From NCBI GenBank assembly GCA_003645825.1, contig QNCQ01000006.1:1-19506 (forward strand): a stretch of DNA of 19,506 nucleotides, written 5' to 3'. The DNA comes from Fidelibacterota bacterium (GTDB lineage Bacteria; Fidelibacterota; UBA2242; B5-G15). Position 1 is the stretch's first letter, and the number at the start of each line of letters is the position of its first letter. The position numbers and the translations under genes are program-made. This document shows, in pieces, positions 7,826 through 15,056 of the stretch. The notes below the pieces were generated by a model. It had not been told where the DNA came from, made no database searches, and worked only from the letters and a program-made list of their open reading frames with translations.

Positions 7826-7854
7826 CTTATACACAATTTTTCCTTCATTCTCAA
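7826..7854 (-). promoter_or_regulatory. Strong sigma70-type promoter for the 27-codon frame and tRNA-Thr
   Basis: Minus strand: -35 TTGAGA (7854-7849, five of six), spacer of exactly 17 bases, -10 TATAAG (7831-7826, five of six). Followed after about 20 bases by a perfect Shine-Dalgarno and ATG. It is the best promoter match I saw in the window. Confidence 0.6.
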
Positions 7855-7915
7855 CATGTGTCGCCAGGGTATATACCATGTTCCTGAGCCACAGACAAAA
7901 TATTCCCGGTTTATC

Positions 7916-7945
7916 TTGCTTTAAATATCTGAAATCAGCTATATT
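7916..7945 (+). promoter_or_regulatory. Probable promoter of the V-ATPase operon
   Basis: TTGCTT (7916-7921), 18-base spacer and TATATT (7940-7945, five of six). It would start about 38 bases before the atpE ATG at 7990. The 374-base gap 7616-7989 is the only sizeable intergenic space before the operon, so a promoter is expected there. Between 7855 and 7915 I see nothing else definable. Confidence 0.4.
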
Positions 7946-7989
7946 TCGGGTTGTTTGTTACCATTTGAAAAACTACTTTGAGGTAAGAG

Positions 7990-8583
7990 ATGGAAGCGAA
8001 GCTTGATTCGTTGATAGAAAAAATTAAAAAAGACGGGATTCTTGAGGCGCAGAAAGAAGCTGCCAGCATTGTGAGTGAGGCAAAGTCAAATGCTTCAAAG
8101 ATTGTTGAAAATGCGAGAAGTGAAGCCAGAAGAATTGTTGAAGAAGCACAGAAAGAGGCAGAGAGGATAAAGCTTAATGCCGAGGCGGCTATCAAGCAGG
8201 CAGCTCGCGATACGGTTCTTGCGACAAAAGAAAAAATCATTGAGCTTTTCAATAAAGTTCTGTTGCGGGAGGTTTCGGATTCTCTAGATTCTGAGCTTGT
8301 TGGAAGATTGATAAAGTATATAGTTGAGAACTGGGTGGATAAACAAAGCGCTGAGGTTCTTGTCAGCCAGGAAGATGTTAGTAAGTTAGAAGCCTTACTT
8401 ACAGAAAGGCTGAAGGAGGAACTGAGAGAAGCCATAGAAATGAAGCCCGATCCTTCTATTGCGAAGGGTTTTAAGATAGGCTTGAAGGGTGAAAATTTGT
8501 ATTATGATTTCACTGATGAGACGATGACTGAGATTCTGAAAAGCTATCTGACTCCGTCGGTTAGGGATATACTCGAGAAGTAG
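7990..8583 (+). CDS. atpE: V-type ATP synthase/ATPase subunit E
   Basis: 197 residues; ATG preceded by GAGGTAAGAG. Subunit E is the peripheral stalk protein that, with G/H, holds the A3B3 head to subunit I. The N-terminal half (residues 15-80) is a charged heptad helix rich in Ala, Glu, Lys and Arg (for example ARRIVEEAQKEAERIKLNAE), and the C-terminal half is a mixed domain with KGFKIGLKGENLYYDFTDE (about 153-172), the usual E-subunit end that contacts the head. First gene of the operon, four bases before the next one. No separate G/H subunit gene is present, so its helical partner must be elsewhere or absent. Confidence 0.9.
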   Translation: MEAKLDSLIEKIKKDGILEAQKEAASIVSEAKSNASKIVENARSEARRIVEEAQKEAERIKLNAEAAIKQAARDTVLATKEKIIELFNKVLLREVSDSLDSELVGRLIKYIVENWVDKQSAEVLVSQEDVSKLEALLTERLKEELREAIEMKPDPSIAKGFKIGLKGENLYYDFTDETMTEILKSYLTPSVRDILEK

Positions 8584-8587
8584 GCAG

Positions 8588-9094
8588 ATGGATAGGTATT
8601 ACTATTTTATAGCGCAGCTTCCCTATCTTTATTTCGGTAAGGAAACCCACATGACTATTGACAAGTTTTTTGAGGAGGGGGAAAAGTGGCTTTCTCGAGG
8701 GGATTTTTCCCTTCTCAAGGAAATTGATATATCGAATTTCAGCATTCAAAAGTCTGATCCTGAAGTGGTCAGGTTATATAAAGGGTTCGAGTATAATCTT
8801 AGAGAAGATCTTGCCAGCTATAGAAGAGCCCGGAAAGTTTCCCAGGAGTATAAAACCCGTTTCATTTCATCGGGGATTTTGAAGGAATTAAATCCTCTTG
8901 AGATAGAGAAAGCTCTTATGAAGATAAGATGGGATTTTATAGAACAGCTGGAAGTAGGGCATCATTTTGATATTGATATATTGATACTCTATTTGTATAA
9001 GCTGCAAATACTTGAGAGATTATCAACTTTTGACAAAGAGAAGGGTTTTGAAAAATACAAACAAATATGTGAAGTGAGCTATGAACGAAGTTAA
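8588..9094 (+). CDS. DUF2764 family protein of bacterial V-ATPase operons
   Basis: 168 residues. Opens MDRYYYFIAQLPYLYFG, the pattern of DUF2764 proteins, which always sit between subunits E and A in spirochaete and FCB V-ATPase operons. Predicted mostly alpha-helical and soluble, with a helix-rich end (ILILYLYKLQILERLSTF). Position and helical content suggest it replaces subunit C (the central funnel linking rotor stalk to the K ring), but that is inference. ATG follows atpE by four bases with a weak ribosome-binding site, and its end overlaps atpA by 14 bases. Shorter than canonical C subunits (about 330 residues). Confidence 0.8.
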   Translation: MDRYYYFIAQLPYLYFGKETHMTIDKFFEEGEKWLSRGDFSLLKEIDISNFSIQKSDPEVVRLYKGFEYNLREDLASYRRARKVSQEYKTRFISSGILKELNPLEIEKALMKIRWDFIEQLEVGHHFDIDILILYLYKLQILERLSTFDKEKGFEKYKQICEVSYERS

Positions 9095-10829
9095 AACAGG
9101 TAAGATTGCAGGAATTACAGGCAACATGATTGCCGTTGAAGTGGATGGCGAGATAATGCAGAATGAGGTAGGGTACGCCATCACCGCTGATAATGAAAGA
9201 TTGAAATCCGAGGTAATCAGGGTTCAAGGAGACAGGGCTTTTATGCAGGTATTCGAAAGCACAAAGGGGTTGAAAGTTGGAGACAGGGTTGAATTTACGG
9301 GTGAGATGCTTTCTGTTCAGCTTGGTCCTGGTATGCTCACCAGGGTTTATGATGGGCTTCAGAATCCGCTGAACGCTATAGCTGAGAAGCATGGATTCTT
9401 TCTGGTACGTGGTGTAATGGAAGATCCTCTCGATTATGAGAGTGAGTGGGAATTTACTCCTCTTGTAAAGAAAGGGGATAAGGTAACAGGCGGGATAGCC
9501 GTGGGATGGGTACCAGAGGGAATTTTTGAACATTTTATTTTCGTGCCGTTTCACTTACGAAAGGAATATACTGTAAAGTCTATTGTTGATAAGGGGTTAT
9601 ATAAGGTAAAGGATGTAATTGCTGTTATAGAGGATGAAAGGGGGCGGGAAATCGATTTAAAGATGTACTTCAGCTGGCCGGTTAAAATTCCTATAACTGC
9701 TTATCGAGAAAAGCTTGTTCCTTCAGACCCACTTGTAACGAAGGTCAGGATTATAGATACTTTTTTTCCTATAGCCAAAGGTGGGACTTATTGTATACCG
9801 GGGCCTTTTGGAGCCGGGAAAACTGTTTTGCAACATATTACTTCACGGCATGCTGAAGCCGACGTAGTCATTATTGCTGCCTGTGGGGAAAGGGCTGGAG
9901 AGGTTGTTGAGATTTTAAGGGAGTATCCGGAGCTTAGTGACCCGCGGACTGGGCGTTCATTAATGGAAAGAACAGTAATTATATGTAATACCAGCTCCAT
10001 GCCTGTTGCAGCTCGAGAAGCTTCCGTCTACACTGCAACAACAATAGGGGAGTATTATCGTCAGATGGGTTTAAATGTTCTTCTGCTGGCTGATTCGACC
10101 TCGAGGTGGGCTCAGGCTATGCGAGAGGTTTCTGGAAGGCTTGAGGAAATTCCGGGGGAGGAAGCGTATCCTGCGTTCTTTGAATCTAGGATTGCGCAGT
10201 TTTATGAAAGGGCTGGGCTTGTCAGGCTCTATAATGGTAAGCTTGGAAGCCTTACCATTGGAGGCACGGTCAGTCCCGCAGGTGGAAACTTTGAGGAACC
10301 TGTAACACAGGCTACACTCAAGGTAGTTGGAGCATTTCATGGTCTTTCCAGAGAAAGGGCGAATGCCAGAAGGTTTCCCTCGATTCACCCCCTTGAGAGC
10401 TGGTCGAAATACAAGAGTTTTATCGGTCAGAAAAAAATAGATTATGCTCGTGATATTCTTTTTAAGGGGAATGAAGTGCATCAAATGATGCTGGTTGTTG
10501 GAGAAGAGGGTACCTCGTTGGATGATTTTGTTATTTATTTGAAATCGGAGTTTCTGGATGCGGTGTATCTACAGCAGAATGCTTTTGACGAAGTTGATGC
10601 TGCATCTTCGCCTGAGAGGCAGAAATATGTTTTTGATGTTGTGTATGACATTCTGAAAAGGGAATATGTTTTTAAGGATAAGAATGAAGCGAGGGATTTT
10701 TTTTACAAACTCCGGCAGTCATTTATAGACTGGAATTATATCAAAATGGATACCGATAGATTCAAGCAACAGGAAGAGTCAATAAAAAAACTTGTAGAGG
10801 AATATACGAAACATGAAAAGGGTATATAA
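9081..10829 (+). CDS. atpA: V-type ATPase catalytic subunit A
   Basis: 582 residues, typical length. Binds and hydrolyses (or makes) ATP. N-terminal beta-barrel (5-75), the long A-specific insertion (about 110-195), then the P-loop GPFGAGKTV (241-249), CGERAGEV (268-275, with the catalytic Glu at 274) and the V-ATPase signature ADSTSRWAQAMRE (337-349). The C-terminal helical domain ends near EEYTKHEKG. All catalytic parts are intact. Starts inside the DUF2764 gene and ends inside atpB (17-base overlap), so the subunits are translationally coupled. Confidence 0.98.
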   Translation: MNEVKTGKIAGITGNMIAVEVDGEIMQNEVGYAITADNERLKSEVIRVQGDRAFMQVFESTKGLKVGDRVEFTGEMLSVQLGPGMLTRVYDGLQNPLNAIAEKHGFFLVRGVMEDPLDYESEWEFTPLVKKGDKVTGGIAVGWVPEGIFEHFIFVPFHLRKEYTVKSIVDKGLYKVKDVIAVIEDERGREIDLKMYFSWPVKIPITAYREKLVPSDPLVTKVRIIDTFFPIAKGGTYCIPGPFGAGKTVLQHITSRHAEADVVIIAACGERAGEVVEILREYPELSDPRTGRSLMERTVIICNTSSMPVAAREASVYTATTIGEYYRQMGLNVLLLADSTSRWAQAMREVSGRLEEIPGEEAYPAFFESRIAQFYERAGLVRLYNGKLGSLTIGGTVSPAGGNFEEPVTQATLKVVGAFHGLSRERANARRFPSIHPLESWSKYKSFIGQKKIDYARDILFKGNEVHQMMLVVGEEGTSLDDFVIYLKSEFLDAVYLQQNAFDEVDAASSPERQKYVFDVVYDILKREYVFKDKNEARDFFYKLRQSFIDWNYIKMDTDRFKQQEESIKKLVEEYTKHEKGI

Positions 10830-12123
10830 TAAGATACTAAGCATAACGGGAAATGTAATTTCCGTGAAGGCTACCGATGTAGCCTACGAGGAGCTGGCTG
10901 AGATAACCACTCAGCGCGGTAAGTCCTTAGCTCAGGTTATTAAGATTGATGGGGATATTGTGTATCTGCAGGTTTTTGCCGGAAGCCAGGGGATTTCGAC
11001 GAGTGATGAAGTCCGATTTCTTGGACATCCCATGCTTGTGACATTTTCTGATAATATGCTTGGGCGTATTTTTGATGGAAGTGGGATGCCGAGAGACAAG
11101 GGGCCGATGCTTACTGAGTTATTAATTCCAGTTGCTGGTCCTCCTGTCAACCCTGCGAAAAGAATTATCCCTCGCCGGATGATCCGAACAAATATTCCTA
11201 TGATCGATGTTTTTAATTCTCTTGTGGTTTCACAGAAGCTGCCAATTTTCTCAGTTTCCGGAGAGCCTTACAATCAGTTGCTCGCCAGAATTGCTCTTCA
11301 GGCTGAAGTTGATATGATCATCCTTGGCGGAATCGGATTGAAATATGATGAATATATGTATTTTAAGAATACCCTTGAAGAGGGTGGAGCGCTTTCGAGG
11401 TCGATATTCTTCATTCACACAGCTTCAGACCCGATTGTGGAAGGCTTAATGGTGCCCGATCTCTGTCTTGCTGTTGCAGAGAAATTTGCTTTGAAAGGTA
11501 AGGATGTGCTTGTGCTTCTTACTGATATGACGAATTTTGCGGATGCTTTGAAAGAGATTGCAATTACGATGGAGCATGTTCCCTCAAATAGAGGTTACCC
11601 TGGTGATTTGTACAGCCAGCTTGCGGCAAGATATGAGAAAGCGGTGGATTTTGAGGGAGCTGGTTCTGTTACAATACTGGCTGTAACTACAATGCCCGGT
11701 GATGATGTAACACATCCCATTCCTGATAATACAGGATATATTACAGAAGGACAGTTTTATTTAAGAAATGGCAGAATCGAACCTTTTGGTTCTCTGAGCC
11801 GTCTTAAACAGAACGTAAATGCAGCGACCCGAGAAGATCATCGTGCTATTATGGATGGCATGATACAGTTGTATGCTCAGTATCTTGAGACGGAAGAGAA
11901 AAGAGCCATGGGTTTTAGAATGACTGATTGGGATAGGAAGCTTTTGAAATATGGAAAGATGTTTGAAAGCAAGATGATGGCTCTCTCGGTGAATATTCCT
12001 CTGGAAGAGGCTCTTGACCTTGGATGGAAGATTCTTGCTGAGTGTTTTAGGCCAGAGGACACTGGTTTGAGAACAGAGCTAATTAAGAAGTTCTGGCCGG
12101 ATAAGGGAGCTGAGCAGAGGTAG
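10813..12123 (+). CDS. atpB: V-type ATPase regulatory subunit B
   Basis: 436 residues. Non-catalytic partner of A in the A3B3 head. It has no P-loop: the equivalent place reads SVSGEPYNQLLARIA (147-161). Seen: barrel domain (1-75), NMLGRIFDGSGMP (81-93), GYPGDLYSQLAARYEKA (261-277), MPGDDVTHPIPDNTGYITEGQ (294-314, conserved in B subunits), and SLSRLK (327-332) carrying the likely arginine finger R330. Length is slightly below the usual 460. The ATG overlaps atpA by 17 bases; the stop is nine bases before the ATG of atpD. Confidence 0.98.
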   Translation: MKRVYNKILSITGNVISVKATDVAYEELAEITTQRGKSLAQVIKIDGDIVYLQVFAGSQGISTSDEVRFLGHPMLVTFSDNMLGRIFDGSGMPRDKGPMLTELLIPVAGPPVNPAKRIIPRRMIRTNIPMIDVFNSLVVSQKLPIFSVSGEPYNQLLARIALQAEVDMIILGGIGLKYDEYMYFKNTLEEGGALSRSIFFIHTASDPIVEGLMVPDLCLAVAEKFALKGKDVLVLLTDMTNFADALKEIAITMEHVPSNRGYPGDLYSQLAARYEKAVDFEGAGSVTILAVTTMPGDDVTHPIPDNTGYITEGQFYLRNGRIEPFGSLSRLKQNVNAATREDHRAIMDGMIQLYAQYLETEEKRAMGFRMTDWDRKLLKYGKMFESKMMALSVNIPLEEALDLGWKILAECFRPEDTGLRTELIKKFWPDKGAEQR

Positions 12124-12132
12124 TTGTGTGAA

Positions 12133-12738
12133 ATGGCCAAGATAAGACTTACCAAGAATGAGCTAAAAAGACAAAAAGAGATACTTGCGAGACTCACAAG
12201 GTACCTTCCGACCCTTGAACTGAAGAAGCAGCAGCTTATTAATGAAATTAGAAATAAAGTAAGGCAGATTGATGCGGTAAAGGCTGAGATAGAAAGAAAA
12301 GAGAAGCAGATTTACGAGTGGGTGGATGTTTTTGCTGAGGAAGTTAATCTTGAGGAGTTGATCAGGGTCAGGGAAATAGTTACGGACACCGGGAATGTTG
12401 CGGGGATAGATATCCCTGTTTTTAAAGATGTCATTTTTGAGATAAAAGATTATGATTTTATGACGACGCCTATGTGGGTTGATTATGCGATTGAGGTCTG
12501 TCGGGAGCAAATTAAAAAGAAAGTTGAGATACAGGTTTTAGAAGAGCAGATTAGGATTCTCAGGGAAGAGCTCAGAGTTACTGTTCAGAGAATTAACCTC
12601 TTTGAGAAAGTGAAGATACCGGAAACTCGCGAAAATATCCGCAAAATTCAGATATTTCTTGGAGATCTGCAGACGGCAGAGGTGGTACGCGGTAAAATAG
12701 CCAAGGCGAAGCTGGAAAAGAGAAGGGAGGTTTCCTGA
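12133..12738 (+). CDS. atpD: V-type ATPase subunit D (central rotor shaft)
   Basis: 201 residues from the ATG at 12133. The frame could begin at a TTG at 12124, but the ATG gives the usual MAKIRLTKNELKRQ start of D subunits. Subunit D is the long coiled coil rotating in the A3B3 head. Seen: N-terminal helix with KNELKRQKEILARLTRYLPTLE, a central globular piece (about 60-115), and a C-terminal helix with TVQRINLFEKVKIPETREN, the equivalent of the conserved N-R-VNALE-V-IP motif. No gene for the F subunit, which normally sits on D, occurs in this operon. Confidence 0.95.
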   Translation: MAKIRLTKNELKRQKEILARLTRYLPTLELKKQQLINEIRNKVRQIDAVKAEIERKEKQIYEWVDVFAEEVNLEELIRVREIVTDTGNVAGIDIPVFKDVIFEIKDYDFMTTPMWVDYAIEVCREQIKKKVEIQVLEEQIRILREELRVTVQRINLFEKVKIPETRENIRKIQIFLGDLQTAEVVRGKIAKAKLEKRREVS

Positions 12739-12742
12739 AAAT

Positions 12743-14515
12743 ATGATTGTGAAGATGAAGAAGGTTACACTGTTCCTCCTGGAAAAAGAAAAGGATGATG
12801 CCTTGCATAAACTTCGAAAGCTGGGAGTCTTGCATATCAAGAACATAAAGTCTCCTGTTTCGGAGGATATTTCGCTTCTTGAGCAAAAAATCTCCAATGT
12901 TGAAAAGGTGATAAATTTCATAAACTCTTTCGAAGAGATCAAAGCCCAGAAAGAAACTCAAAACCCTGAACAGATAACAAAGAGATTTATTGACTTGTTG
13001 CAGGGAAAAGAGAAGCTTTTAAATGAAAAATATGAGCTTGAAAGTCTTTTGAACTGGTATGAGAGATGGGGAAAGGTTTCTATTGGTCTGATAAAAGAGT
13101 TGCAGAAGTATGGGATATATATCAGGCTTTATACTGTTGAGAAAGGATTTTTAAAGAAATTGCCGGAAGAGAAAAATATAGTAGTGGTTGGCCAGGATAA
13201 GTTTAATGCATATATAGCGCTTTTCGGTGAGTCAGAGGATGATCATCTCGATTTGAAGGAAGAGCTGATCCCTCAGGAGAATCCGGATGAGGTGTATAAA
13301 CGATATGGGGAAGTTCTTAGCGAGCTTGAAAAGGTTGATAAAGAGATATTTGATTTGACCGCATACAGGGATTCTATTGCTAAATACAAGGAGGAGTTAC
13401 TTAAACAGTACGAATTCAATCTTGTCAGATATGGCATGGGTGCGGAGGAGAAGATATGTTTTCTCCAAGGCTTTTGTCCTGTTGATACTGTTCCTGGACT
13501 TAAAAAGAGAGCTGATAAAGAGGGTTGGGGATACATAGTGGAGGAACCGGATGTTCCTGAGGAAGTTCCTACATTAATAAGGAATCCGAGGTGGATAAGG
13601 ATTATCGATCCAGTTTTCAAATTTATGGGCACTTTGCCAGGATATAATGAAGTAGATATAAGTTTTTGGTTTCTCCTTTTCTTCAGTATTTTCTTTGCGA
13701 TGTTGATAGGTGATGCTGGATATGGGATGGTTTTTCTGCTGGGCACTTACCTTTTGAGGAGAAAGTATAAAAAAGCGCCGGCAGAAGCATTTATTCTATT
13801 TTATGTTTTGAGCATTACAACGATAATCTGGGGTGCAGTTACAGGGACCTGGTTCGGGTATGAAAAGATTGCGAGGTTGCCTTTCTTTAAGTATCTGGTA
13901 GTTGATAGGGTAAATAGTTTCATTGATGAGAACCAAAACTTTATGATGTTTATAACCTTTGTAATTGGGGTTATCCAGCTTTCTATTGCTCATCTGATTA
14001 CCGCGTTTAAGTATATAAATTCCCTAAGGTCCTTATCTGAGATAGGGTGGGTCTTGATTCTTTGGGGTCTTTTCTTTGTCGCTGGTAATCTTGTGTTGGG
14101 GAAGCCGTTACCAGGATTTACGGCATATCTATTCATTGCTGGCGCACTTCTGGCTGCTTTATTTGCAAATCCTAAAGGGAATTTGCTTAAAGGTTTTCTT
14201 GCCGGGATAGGTGATTTACCGTTGAGTATTATAAGTGCTTTTTCTGACATAGTCTCTTATCTGAGGTTGTTCGCTGTTGGTTATGCAACTGTTATTGTAG
14301 CTTCCAGTTTTAATGATATGGCTCTGGGAGCAGGGATAAGTGGTCCACTTTCTGCACTTATTGCAGCGATGGTTCTGGTTTTCGGACATGGATTGAATAT
14401 TGTGCTGGGGTTGATGGCGGTAATAGTGCACGGTATAAGGTTAAACATGCTGGAGTTTTCGGGCCATTTAAACATGCAGTGGTCCGGCAAACCTTATAAA
14501 CCATTTAGGGAGTAG
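12743..14515 (+). CDS. ntpI: V-type ATPase subunit I (membrane a-subunit)
   Basis: 590 residues. The N-terminal half (1 to about 295) is cytoplasmic and helical, attaching the stalks; the C-terminal half has about seven or eight membrane segments, beginning at DISFWFLLFFSIFFAMLIGD (305-324). The essential Arg that faces the K ring is R508 in SYLRLFAVGYA (505-515), and GHGLNIVLG (548-556) and HGIRLNMLEF (563-572) are also family motifs. ATG 12743 with GGGAGG upstream. This subunit forms the two ion half-channels; ion type is set mainly by the K subunit. Thirty-three bases separate it from the K gene. Confidence 0.97.
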   Translation: MIVKMKKVTLFLLEKEKDDALHKLRKLGVLHIKNIKSPVSEDISLLEQKISNVEKVINFINSFEEIKAQKETQNPEQITKRFIDLLQGKEKLLNEKYELESLLNWYERWGKVSIGLIKELQKYGIYIRLYTVEKGFLKKLPEEKNIVVVGQDKFNAYIALFGESEDDHLDLKEELIPQENPDEVYKRYGEVLSELEKVDKEIFDLTAYRDSIAKYKEELLKQYEFNLVRYGMGAEEKICFLQGFCPVDTVPGLKKRADKEGWGYIVEEPDVPEEVPTLIRNPRWIRIIDPVFKFMGTLPGYNEVDISFWFLLFFSIFFAMLIGDAGYGMVFLLGTYLLRRKYKKAPAEAFILFYVLSITTIIWGAVTGTWFGYEKIARLPFFKYLVVDRVNSFIDENQNFMMFITFVIGVIQLSIAHLITAFKYINSLRSLSEIGWVLILWGLFFVAGNLVLGKPLPGFTAYLFIAGALLAALFANPKGNLLKGFLAGIGDLPLSIISAFSDIVSYLRLFAVGYATVIVASSFNDMALGAGISGPLSALIAAMVLVFGHGLNIVLGLMAVIVHGIRLNMLEFSGHLNMQWSGKPYKPFRE

Positions 14516-14548
14516 TTGGGTTAAAATTAAAGAAGGGAGAGGAAAGAA

Positions 14549-14992
14549 ATGATTGAGGGTTTGGGTGATATGAATTTGTCTTTGGCACTTGCTGCTATTG
14601 GGTCCGCTCTGGGGACAGGTGTGGCAGGTATGGCTGCGATTGGAGCCTGGAAGAAAGCTTTTGCGCAGAATAAAGCAGCTCCGTTTATACTTATAGCCTT
14701 TGTTGGTGCTCCACTATCTCAGACAATCTACGGGATGATACTCAGGAATGCCATTCAGGGTGCTAATTTACCCCCAGAATCCTATCTCTATCAGATGATA
14801 ATAGGGATTGCTGCCGGTCTCGCTATGGGGCTTTCTGCCTACATGCAAGGTAAGGCAGGTGCTCGAGCTGCTGATGCGCTTGCAGAAACCGGGAAGGGTT
14901 TTGGTAACTACATAATGGTGCTTGGTGTCATTGAAACGGTAGCGCTTTTTGTCATGGTATTCTGCATGACGGCTATACCCAAGTTGCAATAA
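14549..14992 (+). CDS. ntpK: V-type ATPase subunit K (rotor-ring proteolipid), Na+ ligands conserved
   Basis: 147 residues with four membrane helices (about 8-33, 45-66, 80-99, 119-142), a duplicated hairpin as in other V-ATPase proteolipids. The ion-binding Glu is E129 in VLGVIETVALF (helix 4). In helix 2, PLSQTIYG has S57-Q58 where Enterococcus hirae NtpK has T64-Q65, and helix 3 has Q100 in YMQG where NtpK has Q110. The spacing Q to E (29 residues) equals that of NtpK. These are the Na+-coordinating residues of that enzyme, so Na+ transport is predicted. Only the second hairpin has the Glu. GAGAGG-like ribosome-binding site before the ATG. Confidence 0.95.
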   Translation: MIEGLGDMNLSLALAAIGSALGTGVAGMAAIGAWKKAFAQNKAAPFILIAFVGAPLSQTIYGMILRNAIQGANLPPESYLYQMIIGIAAGLAMGLSAYMQGKAGARAADALAETGKGFGNYIMVLGVIETVALFVMVFCMTAIPKLQ

Positions 14993-15027
14993 CAGTTAGG
15001 TGAGCCAAGAAAGATAGATTTGGATCA

Positions 15028-15033
15028 TATAAT
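15028..15033 (+). promoter_or_regulatory. Possible promoter (-10 box) of the OPT transporter
   Basis: A perfect TATAAT lies 24 bases before the transporter ATG in the 64-base gap after the K gene. I see no acceptable -35 at 16-18 bases, so it may be weak, activator-dependent or chance. No terminator hairpin follows the ATPase operon, so read-through is also possible. Confidence 0.3.
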
Positions 15034-15056
15034 TCAGGAAAATTTAAGGGGGATGC

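Noticed and set aside
7652..7924. 90-codon plus-strand frame with TTG start between the tRNA and atpE
   Set aside because: No ribosome-binding site, low-complexity hydrophobic composition, and it runs antisense through a better-supported promoter and small frame on the minus strand.
7935..8435. 166-codon Ser/Ala-rich minus-strand frame
   Set aside because: It is a shadow antisense to the coiled-coil part of atpE, with no start signals.
8937..9554. 205-codon minus-strand frame over the DUF2764/atpA junction
   Set aside because: Antisense to two genes with clear family motifs; its own protein has no recognisable pattern.
14993..15056. Possible terminator after the V-ATPase operon
   Set aside because: No stable hairpin or T-run is visible in the 64-base gap.
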